Assembly (NCBI GenBank): GCA_037179385.1
Contig: CM074187.1
Span: forward strand, 51,060,879-51,124,878
Direction of reading: 5' to 3'
From: Holothuria scabra
Taxonomy: Eukaryota; Echinodermata; Holothuroidea; Aspidochirotida; Holothuriidae
Length of the DNA stretch: 64,000 nucleotides
The notes beneath the pieces are model-generated. The model saw only the letters and a program-made list of their open reading frames with translations. It was not told the DNA's origin and did not search any database. The translations under genes were made by a program, and so were the position numbers. Positions 52,878-64,000 of this stretch are shown in pieces (within the stretch, counting starts at the first letter, position 1; every line of letters begins with the position of its first letter).

Positions 52878-52923
52878 GGATGTCATGACCTGTGACCCGC
52901 CGTGGCAACAGGTCATGACATCC
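52878..52923. repeat. Perfect 16 bp inverted repeat
   Basis: GGATGTCATGACCTGT at 52878-52893 and ACAGGTCATGACATCC at 52908-52923, loop 14 nt. The left arm and loop together also read TGACCTGTGACCC, a DR1-like pair of half-sites. Confidence 0.85.
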
Positions 52924-53049
52924 GGTTGTCTTGTGTTCTATCGGTGTCTTCTCCTTTATATCATAATGCTGGTAATGTGGAGATTTGTGGTGATGTTTGT
53001 GAGAGCATAAGATGTGGCATTATTATTAAACTGTTAGTTGTTTTAAACT

Positions 53050-53357
53050 TTAAAGGCAGTCATTCGTCACCCCAAACTACAGTTTCAGTATACATATATC
53101 AAAACTCTCAATTGGTACAGCTCCTTGATTGGCATCACATTCAAACAATGCACCATTGCTAAATTACACAGCATGGGCACTGAGAGTGTCTTGATTACAC
53201 ACTATGGACTTGTATGGCCAATGGGACAAGCCATGAAGCAATAAACTAGGATTGTGTCTGGATAAAGATGAGTTTTAGATAAATGTGGGAGGGGCTAGAA
53301 GTAAGTAGGTTGGGAGAATTGGAACTGTTTGGGATGATGAAAATATGCCTTTAATAT
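53050..53357. mobile_element. MITE family D, copy 2
   Basis: Inverted ends TTTAAAGGCAGTCATTCGTC and GATGATGAAAATATGCCTTTAA with CACCCCAAAC / GTTTGGG next to them. About 305 bp. Confidence 0.78.
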
Positions 53358-53734
53358 GATTGAAGCTGTTCCATCTATAGTGTATGTTTGTTTAAATAGA
53401 ATGAGGATTAGTTTACCCCACATAGCACAGCAGTATTGAAGAGACATACTGTACTGTATAATCCATGCATTGCTGCTACTGGCACAGAGACCAGTTTAAT
53501 GCAGAGTGACCTGTGTGTGCTCAGTGAAATCTACAGATTTTAGTTATTGTCCTCTTAAAACTTTGAATGATTCAAAATATGTGTACAACCCAAAGGAATT
53601 ATTACTGAAAGAACATAAGGGCCAAATTTCTAAGGTGCTTGAGTTTGTAAGCATGCAAAACCAGGTGAGATAAAAAATCTATTGAACCTATCTTTATCTA
53701 GCTTACAAGATTTTCTAAATAACGTTTCCAGCGG

Positions 53735-54126
53735 TTGACCTCCAGTGACCTTGATGACCTTTGACCTTAACCATAACCAAACACAGATTGATTTGATATA
53801 TGTCCTTCCTACCTTAAAATACTGTGTTATAACTTTTTTCAGTGTATGACCCCTGTTGACCCCAGATGACCCCTTGACCTTCAACAAACATATCCAATTT
53901 CATCCTTACACCATAACACATCCACACACAAAGTATTTATCCAAGTTTCCTACCTAGAGATATCGCGTTGAGAAGGTTTTTAGTTTTTGACCTCTGGTGA
54001 CCTCAAATGCGCTTTAACCTCCACCAAAAACGATAGGGCACACCTTCTCCCTATGACGAATCTATGTACGAAATCCAAGTTCTATTCAACCTTCCCTTGT
54101 TGAGTAAGAGCGTACCCAAGCAAGTG

Positions 54127-54170
<44 letters not shown>

Positions 54171-54220
54171 ACACACACGCGAACCTGACTACATAGGTTC
54201 CTTTGCTACCGCAAGGAACC
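53735..54220. mobile_element. Satellite array 3 with AC tract and hairpin
   Basis: About three diverged monomers (TTGACCTCCAGTGACC, ATGACCTTTGACCTTAACC, CCACCAAAAACGATAGGG), then GCAAGTGTCACA, (AC)n at 54128-54178 and a hairpin GGTTCCTTTGC...GCAAGGAACC at 54196-54220. Same layout as the end of array 1. Confidence 0.8.
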
Positions 54221-54997
54221 AAAAAGGACATCCTTATAAAATATGCTGAGAAATGAGGGAGAGCTTAAGGAGAAAAAGTTTGTAACACACAAATCAAACT
54301 CAGACATTTAACTTACTGTGAGAACCATTTCATGATGCTTTTTCCAAAGCTGAGAAAAGTTATAATTAAAGGGCAATAAGAGTTTGACAGAGAATATAAA
54401 CCTTTTGCTCCAGTACCTCGTTTTCACTTCTGAACTGATTGTTTACCAGAATATATAGAAACATGGAAGAGGTCTTTCTTGTTAGAAAGCAAAGTTTATT
54501 TTGTTTTATTTACTGTTTCATAAAAATTTCTGAATAATTGAGGGTAAAAAAGTTCCACAGAGATGCAGGAACACACAGCCTCCACAAAACCAATTACAAT
54601 GTTAGACAGCAACCATGGATCATTTTTCTTTTCAGTCAATATGTACAAATGTGGTGTAGAATTAACATTGTAATGGATTGAAAAAAAAACTCTCATTGTA
54701 ACTTAGCTGTAATCTGAAAGCAGTCCAACCATTGTCATTAGTTTGGGGAAGGGGGTGAAATTATTGGGCAATATTGAGTGATTTACACCATGTTAATGGT
54801 ACCCTGAAAAAAGTACCCTCACACATACACAAATGGTTAACTGGGGGAAAGTGGGGGTGCGGTGCTTAAACTTCTCCAAGTGGAACGTGGTGCGCAAGTA
54901 ATATCCAATTTACAGGTAGTAAGGGGTCAGTTAATGTCACTGTCAGCGACATGAATACACACAAACAAACAATCATAAATTAATAGGTTTTCCTTAC

Positions 54998-55215
54998 TAC
55001 TGCTTACATATGCCCCTCCCTCAACTGTCTAAACTCATCCTCATTCAGACACAATCTCAGTTAATTGTCAGTTAAGGTACTTGTAAGGATGAATATACAA
55101 GAACCAATGAGTAATCAAACACTTGCAGTACAGTACAGTAGAGTACATGCTAATATCAGCCACAGTAATCTGCATTTTTTTTTTAATTTGCTGTCAGTCA
55201 AAGTGCTGTGTCAAT
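54998..55215. mobile_element. MITE family D, truncated copy 3
   Basis: CAACTGTCTAAACTCATCCT, CAATGAGTAATCAAACACTT and TTGCTGTCAGTCAAAGTGC match the interior of copy 1. The terminal repeats are missing. Confidence 0.65.
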
Positions 55216-58200
55216 TGAGACTTTCTCTGGACTACTACAAAAATTGTACACATACTGTAGCTGGAATTGGGATGAGAGTTGACTGCCTCTAAGAGCCACT
55301 TTATAAGAAATGTCAGACAGATGAGGGAAAAGAACAACATGACAAATAGAAAACAGTTCAACAGAGAAAGAAGGATTACCTCATGAATCACAAGCAGTGA
55401 ACCAATAGAAATTTGTGAAACATGAGAATGTTGTTCAAAAATCAAAGGATCACAGGATTTTGAACCTTTGGGTAGATGACTCAGCACAAGACCAAGAATA
55501 ATAGCGAAAATGGGAAAAGGGTGGAAAATGTAAGGTATTCTCAGATGTTACTTGTTGAAAACTTGCAGAGTTTGGGGAAAAAAGTATATGTAACTGCAAA
55601 AAATATGGGCTTTAATAACCTAAGAAAATGAGATAGATTGATGGAAACCTGTCAGTGATGCTACAGTATCAGTATTAAAACCATTTTTTCTCACCCTGTA
55701 TGCCAAAACTTAAAATCTTTTGTAATATTAAGTGAAGCGGTTGTGCTAAAAATATGGTCGAGAACATATCAACATTTGGTGTGCATTTATTTGCAAGCAC
55801 GCACAAAATTCCATAAAGTACATCACTAAAATTTGACCCTTCCCTCTCTCTCATCTGACAAAGTGCATCTAAGTATCTTCCAGTTTTTATACATGTGTTA
55901 TTATCTTCATTTCTTCTACAAATGTATGAATGTACTACAAACAGGAGGAAGCCCATGAATCAATAATCTGAATGGCATCCTCAAACAAAGACTACCATCC
56001 TATTTTCAGTTCTTTCCAGATGCCACTTCGAAGCCAACAACATTCAGGCCATACCCTCAAAATACCTCTTTTGCCGTGTGTAAAATGACATCGAGAGATT
56101 CTATATCGATTCAAGTACTCAGCCTCTTTGGCTTTCACTACGAATGCATGCATGAAAACTATGAAATGGATAAATATGCCAAAAAAACTGACCTAAAATG
56201 AGGCTAAAGAGAATAATCAAATAAGTTCCATTACAGTTAGCATTCAGGTTTAAAAAGCAAACATTCTAAGTGCATTTGGAGCTTTGAAAAAGCTGGAGAA
56301 ATGCCGCAGAATGATTGATGATTCTGATCAAAAAATATCTATGTTTGAAAGAAAATGACATCCAAGAATTCGCCTAGTTTTAATGAGTAACAAAATATCC
56401 TTAAGACCTGGGTGTATATACTTCTGTCATTGGAGTGAAAACAAAATAGCAGAAATATTTATGATGACAGGAATAAGGTGGATGATATATGTCAGTAATT
56501 ATACAAAACCCTTCTACAATTTCAGATTCTCTTAACAAAGAATTTTGGGAATTAAATGTAAACCTGGAGTAAAATGGAGCTCTGGCACCAGAGGTAATTT
56601 AGCATTCATGAGCAAAATGAACATTGATATTTCTTTAGCGCTGTAAGTATGAACCAAGTCAAATTAAGGTGCAGTAATGGGAAACAGAATCAGCAGACTC
56701 ACAATTAATTGAGAACTGCTTGCTTCCAAGTCGTGCCACTCTGCCCAGTAAAGCAAGCTTACTAAGCAAACATGACGATGAACAATTCACCACTAATGTA
56801 CACTGCTGTACTAATTCTTGATTTAAATTAGCACTGATCGATAAAGATGCAAAGATCATCCTTCACTGATCTGGTAAAAAATTTTCCTTTAGAGAATTGG
56901 GGTATAATTGAACAGATTCTAACTGCAAATATATCTCACAGTCTGACAGTAAAATTGCCAAATTCGTTTTTAACTAGCATACTGAAAAAAAGGGGGGAGG
57001 GTGGGGGGAAATGGGAGAAATATGAAGAGTATTTTAGGGGGGCACTGTGCTACATTACAAATTTGCCAGATGCTAATGTACCTGCAAGAAGGGTGCCACA
57101 GCAAAATTTCATACATTCATCCCTTATTTTTCATAGTATACCACTTTTTACAGCATAGGGGCATTGTGCACATTATGCAGGGGTATCATGCAATTCCAAG
57201 ACTTAATGTAAGTTTTGAAACTGCTTAAAGAAATATATAGTATCCTCTACCTGGTAAGAAAACTGTTTGGTTTTATACTTTTCTGTGTTGCGTATTTATG
57301 AAGATCTCTGTTTAAATGAAATTCTTCTCAAAACATTTTGGAAGATTAAGGGACTGCCGCCATTACATTCTGTAACCATGTGCTAAGCACTGGCCTAGGG
57401 ATCAGCAATATCCTCTGCTTCCTCTGATAAAACACATGATGTACCTCCCACAGGCTCTGAGTTTAAGAATTCCAGATGTGCCACAAATCACACTCCTCAT
57501 GGAATTAAGGAGTGTGGTACTGTAGGTTTGCTGCTTTATTAAACTTCAATAGATTTGTATGAACTTTCTTCATTTAGGTGTGTTAAAATCACATCCCTAA
57601 AAATGATTCTACATTCACTGACATATCCTTAGATATTTCTGTGCACACAAGTTGTAGCCCTGAGCATACGGTACTATAGCCTACATACTGTAAAAAAAAT
57701 GTATACGTACAATAGTCTATACAGTTTGTTAAAAAATTAACTTTGAATGTGACTACATACATACTGTAGCCTATACAAAATGTTAAAACATAAAATGTGA
57801 CTGTATTCTGTAGCTCACACAGTATGTTCCACTCAAACATCTTAACCAAATCTTGGTCAATTTACCATACCCCAATTTAGTTTCTCTCTCCGTCTCTAAG
57901 TTCATTTCCGCTTTGCGCAGGCAATTGTCACTTCATTTTTCATCACTCCTAGGTTTAACTTCCATTAGTAACAGCCCGACCAATTTCTTCAAACACTTTA
58001 AGATACGTCGCAACGTGGCAAGCAAGATGGCTTGGGAGTATAATTTGAAGGCATCAAATCAAATTTGCAAATATCTATGAAAGCGTGCATCTAGCTTCCA
58101 CCTGCCTACCAACTATGTAACGTTTCATAACAGCAGCATGAGATATTTTAATATTTGTCAAATTCTTTCTTTTTTTGGTTAGGCACGGAACCAGGTCACT

Positions 58201-58529
58201 GCACTAAGTGGATAGAGCACTTTTAGTGCATTGAGTTCAATAATAGATGTCCTTCTATACCCAAGAGCCATATATAAATGTTGTATGAAGCCATACAGCT
58301 CAGAAAGGTGTAATGTACATATGTTTGGAAATCTAAAATACAGTAAAACACCCATTCATGGTTACAGTGTTTTGCAAATGTAATGCCAAGCTGGTTAACA
58401 CAGGTGAGCTGAGCAGAGAAACATCACTACTTCACAACTGAAAAGTGAAAGTTCTGCACAAAGTTCCAAATGAAGTTCAGCTAATATGTGCAAGCCACTC
58501 TAACTGCCACTCTAACTGCCACTCTAACT

Positions 58530-58959
58530 ACATAGGGTGCTTTTACACTTGATCCAGATCTGATCGCCCGATGTTATCAGCATATCGAATTACGTGTATG
58601 GCTTGATCCTGGTGCATTTACACTTGTCTCGTACTCTGATCTTCCTCTGTGCTATAAGCGGTGGTCGCTACAAATGAATAAGAAATACAGGCACATGCGC
58701 ATGCGCACCAAAGTGTAAACAAAAATAGACCCTGTACATGTACCATGCACACCGTACCTTACCTCACCATTGATCCGGCGAGCATTTACACTAGAGATTT
58801 GAACGCCTGCGCTGGGTCTGATCCTCCCCCCTTACTAGGATCAAAATCGGGGGATCAGATCCGGATCTGATCTGCATTTACACTACAAATTTGATCTCGA
58901 GCACTGGATCAGACCCCGCGCAGGCGATCAGATCTGGATAAAGTGTAAATGCACCCATA
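58530..58959. mobile_element. MITE with GGGTGC...GCACCC ends, 430 bp
   Basis: Left GGGTGCTTTTACACTTGATC followed by CAGATCTGATCGCC. Right GGCGATCAGATCTGG followed by ATAAAGTGTAAATGCACCC. Flanked by ATA on both sides, a possible 3 bp duplication. Subterminal GATCAGATC / GGATCAGA motifs repeat inside, and it is richer in CpG than its surroundings. Confidence 0.82.
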
Positions 58960-60008
58960 GAATGAACAATTGGATTTCTTAAATGGTCCCATGTCTTCCA
59001 AAACTAATTTCCTGTAACCCCACTAGGCTTTATTCCTCATTCTCCACTCCAAATGATCCAAATTTTCCAAATAACAATTCCTTTCAGCTGGTCTTCAATG
59101 CTATGCTTTGTACCCTGTTGGAATTTTATATTAATTTGAACATGTTATCTCTTTACTGAAAGATATGGCTGTCTCCATTTATTTTGTTCTCAATTGTCTG
59201 CAAATTGACCAATCAGAATCTCCTGGCAATATCTGAAAACAAGTTTGAACTTTTCCTCAAATGGGTCATTCAAAGTTTAGTCAACCATTTCAAATTTTAG
59301 GGAGACAAGTTTGAATATGGCTACAGTATATTATAGATGATTACAATCTAGGCCTACCTCTGAAAGACTATTTAGACCACAAATGGCAACACTCAAATGT
59401 GTCAGTAACCTACACAGCTAGGGGTGCACCGTATTTCAAATCCAGCCAGAATTCAGGCCGGATTTTTGGATTTTTCCAAATCCGGCATCTGGCCGGATTT
59501 TGTCTTGAATCCGGCCGGATTTGCCGGATTTGTAGGTAAGCTGTAAGACACAGGGCTAATAAAATGTCATAAAATGCTAAAGACTAGGATGGGAATGTGC
59601 TACTTAGAACAATATTACTTAAAGGTCTAGCTATAGGGTGTTATAAGTAGTTTCAAACTTTCTAATATGATGAAGGACTTAGTCACCCATCATTCAGTAC
59701 TTAAATGTATGTACAGTACAGTTACTCATAAAAGGTCCCAGTGATTTAAAATATTTTGTGAAGCAGTGTCAATGGATCAACCCACAGCATATCAAATCCA
59801 GATAAATCTTCTGTGGTGCTCTCTTCAAGTTGATGTACAGAAGTCAGTTGCCTGATTAATTAATAGTGATTTAGGGCAATTTAAATTCAAAAACCATTGG
59901 AAAAGATGTCAGATGTCAACTTTTCTAAGCCAAAATGCAATTGGAGTTGATGGAAGCAATCAACAAAACTTACTTGGTTTTAGAGTCTATGAACCCGGAT
60001 ACTCATTT

Positions 60009-60348
60009 CCTATTTACATATATAATTCTCCAGCTTGCCTGCAAGCACTTACTGGCACAAGGATAGCGCTTTCTAAAAGCAGAGGGAGACATGGTAGCTC
60101 TTCCTCTCGCCTCTTGCCCATCTTCAAGCTCGGACTTGGGCCTGACACAGCAGAACTATAGCTACTAGATGTACGAGGTGTGTAAGTACCGAGGAACATG
60201 TGAACTACAAAAACTCGACTGGCAATTTGCGAGTTCATTTGAGAGAGGAAGAGCTATTGCTCTGTAGTTAAGAGGGTGCTATCCCAGTGCCATATGACTG
60301 ATGCCAGACAGTGCTTGCAGGCAAGCTGGGAAATTACATAAATACAGG
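60009..60348. mobile_element. Palindromic MITE nested in the hAT-like element
   Basis: Left CTCCAGCTTGCCTGCAAGCACT, right AGTGCTTGCAGGCAAGCTGGG, extended outwards by CCTATTTACATATATAATT / AAATTACATAAATACAGG. An inner pair (GGTAGCTCTTCCTCTC / GAGAGGAAGAGCTATT) also folds. Open frames on both strands here are by-products. Confidence 0.8.
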
Positions 60349-60839
60349 TAGGAGGTGATGAGGGACAGCATTAACTTACAGGTCGACCAAGAAGGGTTTT
60401 ATTTTATTCAGTATTACCAAATTTAAAAAAAAATACATGCACTCTTGTCAAAGTCATTCTTGCCACAGTGATGAGAATTAAGTATTTTTTATTGGGGCCT
60501 TTTAGCTGTTTTACTAACAAATCTTCTAATCACATTAATATCCTTACTTGTCAACTAAAATAGTACAAATGATGGTGGCAGTATAAATAGTGTCAGTGAT
60601 TCCTTGACTATTAAAATCACCTTTGCAATTTACAGATAAACCAGAATGCAAAAATGCATTGAGGTTTTGTTGATATATAAATGTACTGTTTCAAATTGCC
60701 ATCATGCACCTTCATCTTCTCACTCAAATGTTAGTTAGCATGTTCAAAAAATAATTTTGTTATTCCAGATGCCCTTTTGACCTCCACAAAAGCAATACAT
60801 AGATAGATAGATAGATAAATAGACATCTTGAGATATCCC

Positions 60840-61660
60840 TTTAAAAAGATTTTCACACTTTGACCCTTGGTGACCCCAGATAACCTTTGACCTCCACCAA
60901 AATCTATAGGGACCATCTCCTGACCATAACGCATCTACATACCACACATGAAATCTATACAAGTTTCCTATCTTGATATATCTTGTTTTCGAGATTTTCA
61001 GACTTTGACCCCTGGTGACCCCAGATGACCTTTGATCTCTGCAAAAAACAATAAGAACCATCTCCTTACCATAACACATCAACATTCCAAGTATGAAATC
61101 TACTAAAGCTTCCTTTCTTGAAATATCATGTTAACAAGATTTTCAGACTTTGACCCCTAGTGACCCCAGATGACCTTTGACCTCCGCAAAAAACAATAAG
61201 GACCATCTCCTGACTATAAAGCATTGACATACTAAACAGGAAGTCTACCCAAGCTTCCTACCTTGAGATATCGTGTTAACTAGATTTTCAGACTTTGACC
61301 CCGGGTGACCCCAGATGACCTTTGACCTCCATGAAAAACAATAGGGACCATCTCCTGACCACAACGCTCCAACATACCAAATATGAAATCTACCCAAGCT
61401 TCCTACCTTGAGATATTGTGTTAACAAGATTTTCAGACTTTGACCCCTGGTGACCCCAGATGACCTTTGACCTCTGCCAAAAACAATAGGGTTCTTCCTC
61501 TCAATAGGGTGCATCTATGTACCAAGTTTGAAAACTGTCAGACATCCCTATCTTGAGATATTGTGTTAACGAGCAAAGTGTCACAAACACACACACATCC
61601 ACACACACACACACACAAACACGCCATCATAAATGCATAGGTTTCTCTTTCATCGAAACC
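60840..61660. mobile_element. Satellite array 4 with AC tract and hairpin
   Basis: Five monomers of about 150 bp with TTTGACCCCTGGTGACCCC, AGATGACCTTTGACCTCC, CAATAGGGACCATCTCCTGA and AAGCTTCCTACCTTGAGATA. Then AAGTGTCACA, (AC)n at 61577-61622 and a hairpin GGTTTC...GAAACC at 61640-61660. A short ATAG run precedes it (60798-60822). Confidence 0.83.
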
Positions 61661-62286
61661 AAAAACCGATGAAATATAATGCCACTGACTGATAGGCGTA
61701 CAGTACATCGAGAAAATTTCACATTACTTACAGTAGCATAGTCCTACATCCTATGGTCCTTTGACAGTTGGACAACTTCCTGTGATGATTCCTACCTACA
61801 GTATATAATTGGTCATCAACAAATACATGATCCCTACACTGTTACTAGCATGATTACCACCACTTTTCATGTAAAGTATAGCATAGGTTTTATACTGAAA
61901 TCTTCCAAACCAAAATTTAAAACATGCATTGAATCACCTTGGTTCCTTTTCGAATTGTAATTGATTCCTTTTCCATTTGGATATTGACTGACAATGTTTT
62001 CATACTTTAGTCCCTTCATTTGCATGGACAGACATTTATGAAATCATTTTCAACATGTTGCATGTAAGGCTTTAAATGTGTCAGCTACAGTAAGTATTCA
62101 AAATACATCTTGATTTTATTCCTCACTGAACTGAACCCTTGGGCATCTCATTCAGGGTTGGTATGAAGTAACATTTTGTCAATTTATAGCCTCACCATTC
62201 ATGAAACATGCCACATTACAAACCCAAATAAGACGTAAACTCCTCAAAACTCCCTGGTTAGGGACTCTATGAGGGATGATACCTAC

Positions 62287-62398
62287 CTCCTATCACCTAT
62301 TGTATACCATTTGTACCCATTCTTACCATCTGGCAAACCAATAACACCGTACCAACCCTACCAGCTGAGGGCTGGTATACAATAGGTGATAGGAGGTA
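62287..62398. repeat. Inverted repeat CTCCTATCACCTATTGTATACCA
   Basis: CTCCTATCACCTATTGTATA at the left and TATACAATAGGTGATAGGAG at the right, about 60 bp apart, inside the hAT-like element. Partly similar to 34370-34460, so perhaps a further small MITE family. Confidence 0.65.
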
Positions 62399-64000
62399 AT
62401 TGAGGAGTGAAATAGACTCAACAGTTTCTGTATTAAGGGAATACCAAAACTCTGCTCACAAATAAGACAGATGTAACACAGCTCCTGACCATTGCTATGT
62501 TTGCTGACGGTGGCTAACTTAGACGATACAGATATAGAGGTCGGAAGACCTGCATCCCCGAGGCGCCAAAGGTATAACCCCACCAGTAGGTTCCTGTTCT
62601 TTCATTTGACTAAATCCGGCAAATCCGACCGGAATTCCGGCCAGAATTTTGGTTAAAATCTGGCAAATCCGGTTCCGGCCAGATTTTAAAATACCAAATC
62701 CGGTGCACCCCTACCTACACCATAAAAATAATGAGCAAAATTGACTCAAAAAAGAGTGTGTCAAATGACCACTACTTATGAGAGTGAATTTCACCCCAAG
62801 GAGGGTGACAATTCACTCAAGTGATATAGTACGTCACACACATGGGATGGCTTTTCCCTTTAGGTGTGAATTTTCCCTCTACTCTGGGTGAAATTCATAA
62901 TCACTACGAGAAGTCCCTGAGCACACATTTTTTTAGGAATAAACTTTGCTTTTTTGTTTTCAGAGTGTATCAGACTAGGGAGCCTGCCGTAAGTGGTGCT
63001 ACATGGTCATACTTTCATTACCTTGAAGAGGTACTTGTAATCTAGCATAGCTTAGGCTATTGGTTTGCTAACCCTCTTTAATAGTTGGGAATGTGTTATT
63101 TATTTACCTATACACCATAAATTCTACAACATGCTTACAGTACTTCAAATTTGAAACCTTCCTCTTTCTAATTCTCTTTACTTGAAAATAATTCAGTATA
63201 ATCAGAACTACGAGAATTTTTGTTCCAAAATTCATCTTTACAGCAATGCTGTGGGACACAGTGCACACGTCTTCATTCTTGAAATTCCATGATTCATTGT
63301 AATATATTCCTTTTTCTCATCCCATCCTTTTGCGTAATAAACACACAAACAAAATGTTGCAGAAATTAAGTCATATGATTTACAAAGGTAAAGCATAGAA
63401 AACATATGACTTAAAACCAATTAAAATTCAATTTCCACATCCTATACCTTTACTCAAGAAAAAAGCTGAGTAGGCCCTAGCTATTCCACTTCTTTTTTTA
63501 ATTTGGCAAATTTTTTTCCAAGAATTCCTCATGCAACTCATACCTGAAATTTTCACATAATGCTCTCCCCTTTCTCTATTCTTTCCTTCATTCCCCCTCC
63601 TCGCCCCATCTGATAGGAACAATCCCCCCTGATCCTATCCTTCAACAAAACTAAATACTTAAAGAAAACTGCATTTTTAATGTGAAACTGCAGCCAAACT
63701 ATACCATGTGAAACACAGTACACATCCCAGAGACAAACTGTAACTGATGGATACAACACTGCCTTACTGACAAGCCAATTAAACTGCCTTCCTTGAATCA
63801 ACTCCTAGCTTTTACTTACATTGTATTGCCATTTTTTGTGATAAATCTTTAAATAGTACCCACTTCTATTCATTGCCTGCTACTTTATTTGTTCAATCAT
63901 ACTATCATCAGCTTTTAAGTATTTTCAAGAGCTGGTAAATGAATGACACCAGGTTTTCTAGTTCGTGGGTATTTTGCATTCCTCTTTTGCACTAGAGTAC

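Larger units (their letters stand above)
59419..62713. mobile_element. 3.3 kb hAT-like element
   Basis: Left end TAGGGGTGCACCGTATTTC, right end AAATCCGGTGCACCCCTA, inverted. Both ends are crowded with AATCCGGCCGGATTT / CCGGCAAATCCG motifs, as in hAT subterminal regions. CCTACACA (59409-59416) and CCTACACC (62714-62721) are a likely 8 bp duplication with one change; two extra bases (GC) precede the left end. The interior has no intact transposase and instead holds a palindromic insert (60009-60348) and satellite array 4. Confidence 0.75.
51482..64000. other. 5' flank or large intron upstream of exon a; no exon found
   Basis: 12.5 kb in which neither the first discoidin exon nor a signal-peptide exon could be supported. 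It holds a 16 bp hairpin (52878-52923), MITE D copies (53050-53357 and about 54998-55215), satellite array 3 (53735-54220), a MITE at 58530-58959 and a 3.3 kb hAT-like element (59419-62713). Elsewhere AT-rich, with nothing recognised. The promoter is probably beyond 64000. Confidence 0.7.

Noticed and set aside
55194..55487. Minus-strand frame containing CDPLIFEQHSHVSQISIGS, faintly like the start of a discoidin domain
   Set aside because: No acceptor before it, the following conserved ARL strand is absent, and the resemblance is within chance.
62323..62583. Minus-strand frame with CYICLICEQSF near the right end of the hAT-like element, considered as a BED zinc finger
   Set aside because: The required W/F and His ligands are not visible and the frame overlaps an inverted repeat.

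Overview
The window is about 36% GC eukaryotic DNA with small exons in a background of introns and mobile elements. Nothing prokaryotic or viral is visible. The gene content and repeat types suggest a marine invertebrate, possibly an echinoderm or another invertebrate deuterostome. I cannot name the species from the sequence alone.

One gene fills the window, on the minus strand: a neurexin-IV / contactin-associated protein (Caspr, CNTNAP) homologue. I assembled 21 consecutive exons between 51481 (5') and 3784 (3'). Every junction is GT-AG, and the reading phase matches at all 20 splices. They give 3561 nt, about 1186 residues, in family order: discoidin (F5/8C), LamG1, LamG2, EGF1, fibrinogen-like, LamG3, LamG4 (EGF2 lies between them), a proline/threonine stalk, a transmembrane helix and the start of a cytoplasmic RHKG motif. 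The signal peptide with the first part of the discoidin domain, and the cytoplasmic tail, were not found with confidence.

The introns and the 12.5 kb upstream of the first exon are full of mobile elements. There are four satellite arrays (38.9-43.3, 45.8-47.9, 53.7-54.2 and 60.8-61.7 kb) built from monomers of about 156 bp that carry the core TGACCTTTGACCT, which on the other strand is a perfect DR1 nuclear-receptor site. Three arrays end in an AC microsatellite followed by a hairpin, a layout that recalls Helentron/HINE-type elements. The first array has a five-monomer higher-order repeat of about 778 bp. There are also about ten copies of a tRNA-derived SINE, six or more MITE families (several with target-site duplications), a 512 bp hAT-type element with a perfect 8 bp duplication, a 3.3 kb hAT-like element, a foldback element of about 0.8 kb with internal 21 bp repeats, and the 3' end of a non-LTR retrotransposon.

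Introns range from about 0.5 to 8.2 kb, and their sizes follow their repeat load. No tRNA or rRNA gene, CRISPR array or intact transposase gene was seen.
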